DNA from: Bradyrhizobium sp. WSM1417
GTDB taxonomy: Bacteria; Pseudomonadota; Alphaproteobacteria; Rhizobiales; Xanthobacteraceae
NCBI RefSeq assembly: GCF_000515415.1
Contig: NZ_KI911783.1
Span: 6,311,831-6,375,830 of the forward strand
Length of the DNA stretch: 64,000 nt
Direction of reading: 5' to 3'
Under the pieces are notes generated by a model that worked only from the letters and a program-made list of their open reading frames with translations, was not told where the DNA came from and made no database searches. Positions 25,862-35,149 of this stretch are shown piece by piece. Position 1 is the first letter of the stretch. Each line of letters starts with the position of its first letter. The position numbers and the translations under genes are program-made.

Positions 25862-27820
25862 TCAAAGCGGCTTTCGGCTACCCATCCGGGGCGGCCAGCG
25901 CATCACTTCGCCACGCTCCACGGATCGGATAACAGTTTGGGTGAAATGATTGAAACCTGAATACTCTGCGAAAAACCGATCGAGCACGGCCCCAAGCAGG
26001 AAGATGCCCGCTCCCTCGAAGGCTTTCTCGTCGATGGTGACGGTGATCTCGATTCCACGCGCCGCTCCCATGCCCGCACGCTCGCGAATACGGCGTATGA
26101 TCGGCTTACTGTCGACATTGCGAATGGCGCGGATTCGCCGCTCCGTGACCGTGTCACTCATTTCCGCAAACATCGCCAGCGTTTCTCGCAACGCCTGAGC
26201 ATTGCGACCAGCTCCCCGCTCGACCAGGCCGAGGTGGTTGGTGCTGAGCAGATTCACCAGACGCCACGTAATGGTACCTGTATTCACCGTTTCGCTGCGA
26301 CTCCGCAGGTGCGCAACAATCGGTTCACGCGGCGGCGTCGGTCCAGCCACGCAAACGAGTTCGAGATTGAAGTCGTCGACAAGGCGAAAGTCCGCCCCGC
26401 CCGCACCAATTGGAAGATGTTCGGTCAAATGGCGGTTCGAGCACAAGGCGCGTGCGCTCAACTCGGCAACCGCCGAAATGTCGTCGATTCCGCCAAGTTC
26501 ACTCAGTGAGATAAACATGTCAGTGCCGACATAGTCCGACGACACCCCAACGCGCTTTTCTTCGACGGTCCGTCGTCGCGGCAACCTCCGCGTGGTGAAG
26601 GACAGGCGTGCAGCCCGTCGCGGGGCCTCGAGCGATGCGGCATACAACGGCTGAACCGGGACCTTTTCCTGCGCGCCGGGCAAATGAGCATACACATCGA
26701 GCAGACGATGGGGCTCAAAGTCGAGATAGTGACTGCGATCAGGAACGACATGGTATTCGTGCTGGTTCGATTTGAGCGCGATACGGTCTATGGTCTTTTC
26801 GAACAAATTGATGGCGGGCGCAGCATACATCGCGAACATGTCGGCTCCCACCGCTGCTGCGAGACGGGTATTGACCTCATCAAAGGCGAAGACGATGTCG
26901 ACCGTCTTGGCCTTCAGCTTTGGCATTACTTGGCCAAGACCTGTGAGATTAAATCCGAGAAACTTGCGCGGGAACACGAAGAACTCGTGCAAGAGATCGA
27001 AGCCCTCGAAAATGCGTGAGTCATTCGGAAGCAGCGAATCCGCGCGGTCGAAGCCAACCTGTTCCATGGAATTGACTGGCGCACGATGAACAACGGGATC
27101 GCCATATTCGTCGAGCAAGCGGAAGTAGACACCTTTGCAATGGCCAAAAAGCTGTTCGTAAAGCGCAATCGAATCAGCCTCGGATCCCGCGAGATAGAAT
27201 GGCAGGTTAGTGGTCTTGCAGCCCGCGAACTGCATCTCGGGCTTGGCGTCGGCCTCAGATGGCTCGTTCTCCTTCTGCGTGGAGGCGCGATGCGTCAGGG
27301 TGACACGCATCCCTGACAGGACGTCTCCGCCGATGGAAACCCCGAGGGCCTGTAATGGCCCAGGGGATGGGAAATACTCTGCACTGACGAGTTCGAAGGG
27401 CCAAACCACGATGTCGCTGCACAAACGATAGCGGCAGGCGATCGGACGACCGAGTTGCCGGAAGCTGGCATCGAGATAGGATCCACGCGGGATTGAGCGG
27501 CCCTCACGCAGTGCCTTCTCGCCGAATGCGGGCATGACTTTGGCCAACAAAGCCGATGGAGTCGGCGCTAAGTAGTGCGGGACCAATTGCTCCAGGAGGT
27601 TACTAGTGAATTCGGGAAATTCATGTTTCAGCTTGAGCTGAACACGTGCGGCAAGAAACGCCGCTCCTTCGAGCAGGCCACCAATCATGGGATCGATGCG
27701 CTCGTCCATGAGACCACCGAGCCGCTCAGCTATGCCGGGGTACTCGCCCGCAAACTCCTTCGCCTGCTCCTTCAGCAATTGAAGTTCCCGATTATACAGA
27801 TCGAGAAATTCACGGTTCAT
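25862..27820 (-). CDS. tssF: T6SS baseplate protein TssF (ImpG)
   Basis: 652-residue baseplate subunit. It opens with the family hallmark MNREFLDLYNRELQLLKEQA and GEYPGIAERLGGLMDERIDP, followed by LIEGAAFLAARVQLKLKHEF-like sequence and LEQLVPHYLAPTPSALLAKV. The C-terminal part carries RIRERAGMGAARGIEITVTI and a FNHFTQTVIRS region typical of VasA/ImpG. Its length is usual. It starts 6 nt after tssE ends. Confidence 0.96.
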   Translation of the reverse strand: MNREFLDLYNRELQLLKEQAKEFAGEYPGIAERLGGLMDERIDPMIGGLLEGAAFLAARVQLKLKHEFPEFTSNLLEQLVPHYLAPTPSALLAKVMPAFGEKALREGRSIPRGSYLDASFRQLGRPIACRYRLCSDIVVWPFELVSAEYFPSPGPLQALGVSIGGDVLSGMRVTLTHRASTQKENEPSEADAKPEMQFAGCKTTNLPFYLAGSEADSIALYEQLFGHCKGVYFRLLDEYGDPVVHRAPVNSMEQVGFDRADSLLPNDSRIFEGFDLLHEFFVFPRKFLGFNLTGLGQVMPKLKAKTVDIVFAFDEVNTRLAAAVGADMFAMYAAPAINLFEKTIDRIALKSNQHEYHVVPDRSHYLDFEPHRLLDVYAHLPGAQEKVPVQPLYAASLEAPRRAARLSFTTRRLPRRRTVEEKRVGVSSDYVGTDMFISLSELGGIDDISAVAELSARALCSNRHLTEHLPIGAGGADFRLVDDFNLELVCVAGPTPPREPIVAHLRSRSETVNTGTITWRLVNLLSTNHLGLVERGAGRNAQALRETLAMFAEMSDTVTERRIRAIRNVDSKPIIRRIRERAGMGAARGIEITVTIDEKAFEGAGIFLLGAVLDRFFAEYSGFNHFTQTVIRSVERGEVMRWPPRMGSRKPL

Positions 27821-27826
27821 CAGAGT

Positions 27827-28372
27827 TCACAAGCGCTTGATAAAGATCTTGCCGGTGTCGATCACGTCGGCAATGAATTCAACTGGAACGTTAACGGGAT
27901 CACAGGTCAGATCGGCGCGCACAATGAACCGTACCCGGAGTTCGGCCGCATCGACGCTCATGTCGCGCTCGACCTGGACGGTGGCTTTTGCAAGGCGCGG
28001 CTCATAAGTCATGATCGCGGCCTTGATCTCATTTGGAATTTCGGAGAGCCCCGACTCGTCGATCGTTCGATGCGCCACATCGGGAATTCCGAAATTCAGG
28101 ATTGATTTGCGGACGAGAGGAAAGTCCTTCAAGTCGATGGTCGATTCCATCGCGACGGTATTGAGCAAGGCATCGAGATCACGTGACACCTCCTGCCTCA
28201 GCACGCTCTCGGTGACCACCTGGCGTGCGCGCAAGCGACGGCTCGCCAGGATGCGTTCCCCTGCTTCATTGCGAATGTCCAGCGCGATTTTGGCGTCCTT
28301 CGCCTGATTTGCAGCACGAAAGACATGCATCAGCGGCGGGCTAAGTCGGGTCTTGCTGCTTACATCGGGCAT
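27827..28372 (-). CDS. tssE: T6SS baseplate protein TssE (gp25-like)
   Basis: 181-residue gp25-like protein that anchors the sheath to the baseplate. The gp25 core is in the second half: RDLDALLNTVAMESTIDLKD, SILNFGIPDV, and PRLAKATVQVERDM. The N-terminal 50 residues are charged and longer than in minimal TssE proteins. It ends just upstream of tssF in the left-arm operon. Confidence 0.93.
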   Translation of the reverse strand: MPDVSSKTRLSPPLMHVFRAANQAKDAKIALDIRNEAGERILASRRLRARQVVTESVLRQEVSRDLDALLNTVAMESTIDLKDFPLVRKSILNFGIPDVAHRTIDESGLSEIPNEIKAAIMTYEPRLAKATVQVERDMSVDAAELRVRFIVRADLTCDPVNVPVEFIADVIDTGKIFIKRL

Positions 28373-28456
28373 AGTTTACCAATGCTCTCCAAGCAAAGTA
28401 AGCTTCAAGAGCTCGCTCTCCCGCACCAGCTCAGATCCCGCAGTCCGAATTCAGTG

Positions 28457-28945
28457 TCACGTCGCCTTTGACGTCTGGATATTGAAGCCGAAGTCGGTGC
28501 TGCCACCTGCGGCGCCGGCGTCCTGCTGCAGCTTGTAGGACTGCTTGAATTCAGAGAATGCGAACGACACCATTTCATGCAGCGCCTGATCCGACCCACT
28601 ACCACTCCACTGCACGCTGGTTACTACCAGATCGGTGAAATCCACCTTGAAGAATACCACGCGGGAGTCACCATCGAGCTTGAGACATTCCAAATTTCCG
28701 CTAGCGATGTGCTTGCCGGTATTGCTGGCCTTGAAAAGATTAACTGAAGCCTTATCCATGTGCTTCGCAATATTGAAGCTGGACACGTCGGCCTGCGTTG
28801 CCTGACCGCCCTGAGCGATCGAGAACGAAGCCGGATTGCTTACCCCCCAAGAGAGGCTTTCCACTTCGATCCAATCCTGATGGTCTTGGTCGAGAGACTC
28901 GCCATCAATACCGTCGAGCTTAAGATACATATTGGTAGATGCCAT
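28457..28945 (-). CDS. hcp: T6SS tube protein Hcp (TssD)
   Basis: 162-residue Hcp that stacks as hexamers to form the expelled tube. Family features: MYLKLDGIDGESLDQDHQDW, then IEVESLSWGVSNPASF, DKASVNLFKASNTGKHI, and a C-terminal EFKQSYKLQQDAGAAGGS. The second ATG (28945) is preferred because GGGG lies 8 nt ahead, while the first ATG (28951) is too close to it. It lies between tssC and tssE with 72- and 84-nt gaps, so a separate promoter is possible. Confidence 0.96.
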   Translation of the reverse strand: MASTNMYLKLDGIDGESLDQDHQDWIEVESLSWGVSNPASFSIAQGGQATQADVSSFNIAKHMDKASVNLFKASNTGKHIASGNLECLKLDGDSRVVFFKVDFTDLVVTSVQWSGSGSDQALHEMVSFAFSEFKQSYKLQQDAGAAGGSTDFGFNIQTSKAT

Positions 28946-29017
28946 CGTCATTACCCCTTTGTGCGCGTGAACTTTTCACGCAAAGATTAGTCTCACTCCT
29001 CAGAGAGAGGGTTCACG

Positions 29018-30511
29018 CTATTTCGCAACTGGCAACCGCGAAACGAGGCGAAGCCCAATGTCCATGCCTTCCAATTGGAAGTGCGGACGCAACTCGAATG
29101 TTGCGGAGTAGTAACCCGGGTTCTCTTCGTTGGGCACAATCGTGATCTTCGCGCCAGCGAGCGGCCGCCTGCATTTGGTCGCTTCCGTTGAGTTCTTCGG
29201 ATCACCGTCGACATATTCGCTGATCCAGTTGGTGAGCCACTTCTCCAGCTGCTCCGTTTCGTAGTAGGAGCCGACCTTGTCGCGGACCATAACCTTCAGA
29301 TAGTGGGCAAAGCGGCAGCACGCGAACATGTAAGGCAGGCGCGACGCTAAATTGCTCGACGCGGTCGCCTCCACGTTGTTCTGATAAGCCTTGGGTTTGA
29401 ACAGAGACTGCGCGCCGATAAACGCGGCACGGTCGGTATTCTTGCGGTGAATGAGCGGGATAAGTCCGGATTTGGCCAACTCTGCCTCGCGGCGATCGCT
29501 GATCGCGATCTCGGTGGGACATTTGAGATCGACGCCGCCATCGTCAGTCGGGAACGTGTGAGCCGGCAGATTGTCAACCTCGCCGCCGGACTGCACGCCG
29601 CGGATGCGAGCACACCAGCCATATTCTTTGAAGGCGCGATTGACGTTGGCGGCCATCGCGTAGGCCGCGTTCATCCAACCGTACTTTTCACCCTTATGGC
29701 CGTCGGTGTCTTCCTCGAACGCAAACTCCTCCACCGGCTCCGTCTTGGCACCATATGGCAGACGCGCCAAAACGCGCGGCATGCACAGGCCCATATATTT
29801 GGCGTCGTCGGAATCCCGCAGCGATTTCCAGGCCGCATATTCGGGGGTGTCGAACAGCTTGCTGAGATCACGCGGATTCATCAGCTCGTTCCAGGAGTCC
29901 ATACCCATGAGGGTGGAGTCCGCAGCGGCAAAGAACGGCGCGTGGGCTGCCGCCGCGATTTTGCTGAGATCACGCATCAGCTGCACGTCGGTGGGTAGGT
30001 GGCTAAAATAGTAGTCGCCGACGAGACAGCCATAGGGCTGGCCGCCGAGCTGTCCGAACTCCTCTTCATAGATCTTCTTGAAGAGCGGGCTCTGATCCCA
30101 GGCCGCGTTCGGATACTGTCTTAGATGGCGGTAGAGCTCGCTCTTACCCACATTCATCACGCGGATCTTGAGCATGGCATCCGTCTCGGACTGGAACACC
30201 ATGTATTTCAGTCCGCGCCAGGCGCTCTCAATGTGCTGAAACTCCGGGGCATGCATGATCGCGTTCATCTGCGCCGAGAGCTTCTTGTCGAGCTGGGCGA
30301 TCATTTCCTCGATCGTATCTAGAACATCCGATTTGATCAGGCTGGAGTCGCCGAGCGCTTGCTCCACCAGCGTCTTGACGGCATTCTCGACTTCAGTCGC
30401 TGCACGTTCGGTACGCGGCTTGAAGCTTTGCTTCAGCATATTTGAGAACTCGTCGCCCTCGGTCGTTTGTACGAGTGCTTCTTGAGGCGCCTGAGCGGTC
30501 TCTGCAGCCAT
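29018..30511 (-). CDS. tssC: T6SS sheath protein TssC (VipB/ImpC)
   Basis: 497-residue large sheath subunit. Clear family segments: HIESAWRGLKYMVFQSETDA, FGQLGGQPYGCLVGDYYFSH, and the C-terminal RPLAGAKITIVPNEENPGYY with ATFELRPHFQLEGMDIGLRL. GGAGAG is 8 nt upstream of the ATG. It pairs with TssB, encoded 44 nt upstream. Confidence 0.97.
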   Translation of the reverse strand: MAAETAQAPQEALVQTTEGDEFSNMLKQSFKPRTERAATEVENAVKTLVEQALGDSSLIKSDVLDTIEEMIAQLDKKLSAQMNAIMHAPEFQHIESAWRGLKYMVFQSETDAMLKIRVMNVGKSELYRHLRQYPNAAWDQSPLFKKIYEEEFGQLGGQPYGCLVGDYYFSHLPTDVQLMRDLSKIAAAAHAPFFAAADSTLMGMDSWNELMNPRDLSKLFDTPEYAAWKSLRDSDDAKYMGLCMPRVLARLPYGAKTEPVEEFAFEEDTDGHKGEKYGWMNAAYAMAANVNRAFKEYGWCARIRGVQSGGEVDNLPAHTFPTDDGGVDLKCPTEIAISDRREAELAKSGLIPLIHRKNTDRAAFIGAQSLFKPKAYQNNVEATASSNLASRLPYMFACCRFAHYLKVMVRDKVGSYYETEQLEKWLTNWISEYVDGDPKNSTEATKCRRPLAGAKITIVPNEENPGYYSATFELRPHFQLEGMDIGLRLVSRLPVAK

Positions 30512-30555
30512 GACAGCTCTCTCCGAATTCGAGTTGAAAGGGAACAGAACGGCTT

Positions 30556-31083
30556 TTAAGTGCCGCTCTCGTCATTGTTGCTGGATTGGGTTGACCGATT
30601 CTTCAGCGCGGCCATCATCTGCGGATCCGACAGCAGTTTTCGCAGAGTAGCTTCCGCGTCAACCTTGCCGTCCATATAGCGCGCAAGGTTTGCAAGCTGC
30701 TGCCGTGCTTGGAGGAGCTTCGCGACCGCCGGCACTTGGCGCGCAACGGCGGCAGGCTCGAAGTCGGCCATCTTATTGAAGCGCAGGTTGACGCCCATCT
30801 TCTCACCGGACTCGTCGGAGAGCTTGTTCTCGACGCGGAAGCTGACACCGGGCTGAATCGCAGCCATGCGCGAATCCAGGTTGTCCATGTCAAAGTCGAG
30901 GAATTTCCGATTGGCGATTTCCTCTTTCTCCACGCCCGGTGTGTTGCCGGAAAGGTCGGCCATCACGCCCATGACGAACGGGATTTCGACCTTCTCTTCC
31001 GCATTTGCCGGATTTTCATAGGTAATGTGGACGCGTGGTGGACGATTTCGCTTAATAAACTTTTGACCGCTGTCTCGCGCCAT
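30556..31083 (-). CDS. tssB: T6SS sheath protein TssB (VipA/ImpB)
   Basis: 175-residue small sheath subunit. It has the typical start (FIKRNRPPRVHITYE), EIPFVMGVMADLSG, the DFDMDNLDSRMAAIQPGVSF segment that contacts TssC, and LARYMDGKVDAEATLRKLL at the C-terminal side. The ATG has AAGGA 8 nt upstream. The usual tssB-tssC pairing is kept. Confidence 0.97.
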   Translation of the reverse strand: MARDSGQKFIKRNRPPRVHITYENPANAEEKVEIPFVMGVMADLSGNTPGVEKEEIANRKFLDFDMDNLDSRMAAIQPGVSFRVENKLSDESGEKMGVNLRFNKMADFEPAAVARQVPAVAKLLQARQQLANLARYMDGKVDAEATLRKLLSDPQMMAALKNRSTQSSNNDESGT

Positions 31084-31208
31084 ATGTCTTTTCCTTTACG
31101 AAGGAACTACCTAATCAAATAATGCGATTAAACGGGGCTTTTCACCGTTCGTCAACTATCGGTCGAATCTCACTAAGGCGGCCTCAAAACTTTGATCAAG
31201 CGAACGTC

Positions 31209-32639
31209 TTACTTTTCGGCCCCGACATTCTTAAGCGCCGCTTTAGGCAAAACGTCGCGGAGCACGGCCATGAAATCTCGTTCCGCCAGCGCTCGCGCAC
31301 GATCACAGATCATGGGTACCGGGCTGGCTGGCTCGGAGTGGCGGAAGTAGCTTTGGACCTGTTCGATCAAAGCAATCGCCTGCGAGCGCGTCCGGACATC
31401 ATATCGAGGAGTGGTTGCACCGGCCTCAGGCGCTACAGCAGCCAGCTCGGCGCCGGACGGCCCGCTCACCTGCGGCAGACTGCCCAATTTCCCGACTGGA
31501 AGTTCGAAAACTTGGTCGCCACCGATCTGAAAGGCGGCCTTCTCCATATGCCCGGGAACGAGGATGCCGATCACCTCGATAAAAGATTTGCCGATGAGCT
31601 GATGTGCCTGGCGTACGAGTGGCAGGATCGGGCTCGAAGGCTCGCGCTGGCTGTAATACTCCGATACGGCCGCCAACGCCTCGCGTGCCGCTTCGAGCGA
31701 CGTCGGCGCTCCCATTGCGACAGGCCTGCTGACGCCGCTCTCCTGCTGAGCTCCTCCCGCATCGTCCACAGCGCCAGGCTCCGCCTCATTCTGGGCGGGG
31801 CTTTCGACCTCGAGTGCAGCGGGATCGACAAATCCCTGTATCTTCTCGATCAGGGCCGGGAGGGTCTCGAAGCCTGCGGAGGTCCCGTGCACCGCAAACG
31901 CCTCGCGAATGCGATTAACAGCGACCTTCAGCATGCCGATGTACTTGCGCGTGACCGCGAGTGCGGTCTGATCGGCATCGCCTCTGGCCTCGAGCAGAGC
32001 GGCCGGCGCCACTTTGGCCTCACCGCCACGCGGCTTGACCTCGCCTTTCGCGATCATCGAGGTGCGATAGCTCACCGTGTTAATGCGGCGCGCCTCAAAC
32101 AAAGGCGCATATTGCAGCGGAAATACTACAGTGGCTGCATCGAGATCGCCGATCGCGAACATTCTGGCGGACGCATCATCTCCCTGACAACGTGGGTGAA
32201 CCTGATCCCAATACGATTCGAGCAGCAATGCCGCGGCCGCAACACTTGTAACAAATCCAGCAAGGTCTTTGTCCAGAATCTGGAGGCGCGCCTGCAAAAT
32301 AAGCAACCGAATATCCCGGGTGCGCTGCAGCAGGGGCTTGATCAGCTCACGCTGCCCCTTCAAGTCGACCGTCGTGCGGTCAAATGGCTTACCGTCCTCC
32401 GCCGAAAAAAAAGAGCTTGGCAGGATGAGCTCTGCCTGAGCGAAGAAATTGAGATAACCGGGATCGCCTTCGGCATCGAGATCCGGACCGCACGGGTCGG
32501 CTCCGGCAAGCGGCGCCGTGAGCGCTGCGACCACCGGATCGGAGGCAAGCACATCGAGAATCAATGCGGACGGCGGTAGCGGCGGCGGCTCAACGCCGAC
32601 TGCGTTCTGATCGACAATGCTTTGGTCAGCATGAAGCAC
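31209..32639 (-). CDS. tssA: T6SS baseplate/tube-assembly protein TssA (ImpA)
   Basis: 476-residue ImpA_N-domain protein that primes tube and sheath polymerisation. The N-terminal domain shows PLAGADPCGPDLDAEGDPGY and IRLLILQARLQILDKDLAGF, then the VHPRCQGDDASARMFAIGDL motif of ImpA. The C-terminal half has the ALAAVSEYYSQREPSSPILP signature and repeats a similar motif at SYFRHSEPASPVPMI. The start is taken as GTG 32639; the ribosome-binding site is weak and the exact start is uncertain. It is the first gene of the left arm and divergent from the methyltransferase gene. Confidence 0.93.
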   Translation of the reverse strand: MLHADQSIVDQNAVGVEPPPLPPSALILDVLASDPVVAALTAPLAGADPCGPDLDAEGDPGYLNFFAQAELILPSSFFSAEDGKPFDRTTVDLKGQRELIKPLLQRTRDIRLLILQARLQILDKDLAGFVTSVAAAALLLESYWDQVHPRCQGDDASARMFAIGDLDAATVVFPLQYAPLFEARRINTVSYRTSMIAKGEVKPRGGEAKVAPAALLEARGDADQTALAVTRKYIGMLKVAVNRIREAFAVHGTSAGFETLPALIEKIQGFVDPAALEVESPAQNEAEPGAVDDAGGAQQESGVSRPVAMGAPTSLEAAREALAAVSEYYSQREPSSPILPLVRQAHQLIGKSFIEVIGILVPGHMEKAAFQIGGDQVFELPVGKLGSLPQVSGPSGAELAAVAPEAGATTPRYDVRTRSQAIALIEQVQSYFRHSEPASPVPMICDRARALAERDFMAVLRDVLPKAALKNVGAEK

Positions 32640-32949
32640 TGCAATGGCCCATGGATGCGAGGCCTGGACTATAGCTCATTTTTGTGAATTCCACGCCAGA
32701 ATTTATTCTGTCCCATATCGGCTGCCCAATAGATCCTTTCGCCGTCCACGGCTAATGCGCTTTACGTCCGAATTCGCCTTTGCTCTATTCTGGACTATGT
32801 CGCTCCAACTGCATGTTAAGTTCAATGTGGAACTCACGACATCAGGGTCGATCATCGGTCGTGCGAGCAGGAGCCAGGCTCATTAGATGGGAGGGTATCG
32901 ATCGCATGTGTGACGCCACTTCACGCAGATCCCGTCATGCGGTGCAGCG
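32640..32949. promoter_or_regulatory. Divergent promoter region of the two T6SS arms
   Basis: 310 bases between tssA (leftwards) and the methyltransferase gene (rightwards). It is AT-richer than its flanks and must drive the left arm at least. A nine-base word, CTGGACTAT, occurs twice about 130 bases apart, but I cannot link it to a known regulator. No sigma-54 TGGCAC-N5-TTGC element was recognised by eye. Confidence 0.4.
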
Positions 32950-34437
32950 ATGACGCTTCGGATCGGGACCAGAGACGACTTCGCTCGTGTCCGTGAATGG
33001 CTCGATCGGCTCGATTTCAGCGAAGAACCGATCGTCGATCTTCTGCGCCTCCCCAATATGAGTCGCCTGCCTGATGCGAACTCCTCGAACATCACGGGTG
33101 GCACACCGGCTTTGCGAGCGGCAATGGCACTTTTTATCGACGGTAGCACCGTGCCCACGGCTCTGATGGAGTCGGTATGTGACGCGGCGACACTGGCTTC
33201 GTTGAGAGCCCTCGATCTCGTCCGCGATTCGCCCGAAGGTGGAGTGACCTGCCCGGTCTGGCTCTATCCGACCGACGGGTTTTGCGTTGCCTCGGATCGC
33301 CAGCTTCGGCCAGATGCGGAAGGCTCCGGCGAACTTGTCTTCCCTGCTCACGACTCAGGCACCCTGCACTTGCTGAAGCTGCTGCCAGGCGCGCGCGCTG
33401 GTCACGCCCTCGATCTGTGCGCGGGGACCGGTATCGGAGCGCTCCATCTGGTGCGTGCCGGAATGAGCGCCACATCACTCGATATCACCGCTCGATCCGC
33501 GCATTTCGCCGACTTCAATGCCAAGCTCAACGGCCTTCGGATCGAGAGCCTGCGCGGCGATCTCTTTGCTCCGGTCGAGGGGCGCGCGTTCGACCTGATC
33601 TGCGCCCATCCGCCATGGGTGCCCTCCCTCGGCGACGGAGCCGTGTTTCGGGAAGGCGGCGACATCGGGGAGGAACTCGTGGCCCGTCTGGTCGCCGACC
33701 TGCCGCATCATTTAGGGCCCGGCGGCACCGCCATTTTGATGTGCATGGGCCGGGATGGCCGCGACGCGAGCTTCGAACAGCGTCTACGCGGCTGGCTGGG
33801 CGAGGCCGGGGCCACCTTCGACATCATGGCTGGTGTGATGCGCACGATGTCGATCGACGAATTTACCGGTTCACTGCAAAGGCTGCACTTTAGGGGCGAC
33901 CGCGAAAAGGCGGAATCCCTCGCTGAGCGTTTTCGGGCTCTCCAAACCGAGAGATTCGTGTACGGAGCGAGCTTCATTCGGCGGACCGAAACCGCGGTCA
34001 GGGAACCGCCGTTGCGGCTGCGAATGACGGGCGCCGCAACGAATGCCGATTTCGAGCACATCTTGGCCTGGCGGACATTTCGTCGCACCGCGGCGTTTGC
34101 AGATTGGTTGTCACCCACAAGGCCGCGGCTGCCAGCTGGCCTGACGATGACCATGCAGCACAGCGTGCGCGAGGGTCGCATCGTTCCGGAATATGCCCGA
34201 TTCGTCAGCAACGGCGCGCTGGCGACCACCATTCAACTTGACGTCTGGACAACGCAATTGCTGTCGGGGTTCGACGGTCAACTGACCGCCATCGACGCAT
34301 TCAAAACAGCCGAACAGAACGGCGGACTCCCGGCCGAATGTACCTGGCCGATTCTCGCTGATCTCATCGGCCAAATGGCCGAGCGCGGCATCGTCGTGGT
34401 TGACGGGCCTGACGGACAGGCGAATCCGGCATCATGA
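32950..34437 (+). CDS. SAM-dependent methyltransferase, HemK/MTS-like (495 aa)
   Basis: The class I methyltransferase domain lies at about residues 130-310: motif I DLCAGTGIG at 155-163, the acidic motif SLDIT at 176-180, and AHPPW at 219-223, an NPPY-type motif of enzymes that methylate an exocyclic or amide nitrogen. The N-terminal 130 residues (including a VWLYPTDGF segment and PAHDSGTLHLLKLLPGA) resemble the recognition part of similar large methyltransferases. The C-terminal third is unlike known domains. It is divergent from tssA. Methylation of a T6SS component or of another substrate is open; I know no standard T6SS methyltransferase. Confidence 0.78.
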   Translation: MTLRIGTRDDFARVREWLDRLDFSEEPIVDLLRLPNMSRLPDANSSNITGGTPALRAAMALFIDGSTVPTALMESVCDAATLASLRALDLVRDSPEGGVTCPVWLYPTDGFCVASDRQLRPDAEGSGELVFPAHDSGTLHLLKLLPGARAGHALDLCAGTGIGALHLVRAGMSATSLDITARSAHFADFNAKLNGLRIESLRGDLFAPVEGRAFDLICAHPPWVPSLGDGAVFREGGDIGEELVARLVADLPHHLGPGGTAILMCMGRDGRDASFEQRLRGWLGEAGATFDIMAGVMRTMSIDEFTGSLQRLHFRGDREKAESLAERFRALQTERFVYGASFIRRTETAVREPPLRLRMTGAATNADFEHILAWRTFRRTAAFADWLSPTRPRLPAGLTMTMQHSVREGRIVPEYARFVSNGALATTIQLDVWTTQLLSGFDGQLTAIDAFKTAEQNGGLPAECTWPILADLIGQMAERGIVVVDGPDGQANPAS

Positions 34438-34556
34438 CCGGCAGAACGAGGTGCTCGCGGCACGATATGTTTGAGGCAAGTAAGGCCCCCCATCGCCCAA
34501 CACTCGGTGCGCCGATGTGGTATTTGAATGGTCAATTCTGAGAAAAGGGGGGCTGC

Positions 34557-35060
34557 ATGAGTCTGAAACTTCCTGACAAAATCCCTGTGGCCGCAGAGAC
34601 GTATGAGGCGCTTCTTAGGCTCGGTAGTCCATGGCCGCTTGATCCGAGATTGCAATCTCTGGTTATTGTCACCAATGATGCGAGTGATCCCTGCATGGTA
34701 TGGGCTTCGCCAAAGCTCACGACCTATCGCGCGGTTTGGAGTAAAGCTGCCGGGGGCGGATTTGTGGAGCATGCCAGCGAATGGGGGGACAATGTTGATA
34801 TTGACCACGTATTCCCGCGAAGCTGGGCTAATTTGTCTGGTAGCAATGTAAATTATGTACGGCTTTTTCCAGTATGGGCAGAGATAAACCGCCAGGCTGG
34901 TGGTGGCCGAGAAAAGAGTGCCCTCAGAGCCGGAGTGTCGGCGCCACGGACGCGAGGTATCATTTTTGCGCAAGAACTGCAGGTTTTGAAAATCCTCGGG
35001 CACGAGGTCGGCACAGCGTCCGATCCCGTCGAGATTTTCGGCAGCAAGCGCAGGAGTTAG
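34557..35060 (+). CDS. Putative HNH-type nuclease, candidate T6SS cargo (167 aa)
   Basis: The central segment DIDHVFPRSWANLSGSN at about 81-97, followed by VNYVRLFPVWAEINRQAG, resembles the beta-beta-alpha metal core of HNH endonucleases: Asp83-His84, then an Asn-containing turn, then Asn111. The rest is unfamiliar. AGGGGGGC lies 4-5 nt before the ATG. There is no signal peptide. The gene is lower in GC than its neighbours, which suggests recent acquisition. It lies in the variable module between the methyltransferase and vgrG, where effectors are often found. Nuclease activity and secretion are inference. Confidence 0.55.
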   Translation: MSLKLPDKIPVAAETYEALLRLGSPWPLDPRLQSLVIVTNDASDPCMVWASPKLTTYRAVWSKAAGGGFVEHASEWGDNVDIDHVFPRSWANLSGSNVNYVRLFPVWAEINRQAGGGREKSALRAGVSAPRTRGIIFAQELQVLKILGHEVGTASDPVEIFGSKRRS

Positions 35061-35149
35061 ATTCTGCGCTGGCGTTTCCGCCCGAAGGCGGTCTCTGTAA
35101 TTCTTGTTGGAGCTGAAGATCGGGCTCCATTGCAGCACGCGCATTCAGT

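Noticed and set aside
31122..32579. Plus-strand ORF (485 codons)
   Set aside because: It lies wholly antisense to tssA, which has clear family similarity; the plus-strand product has none.
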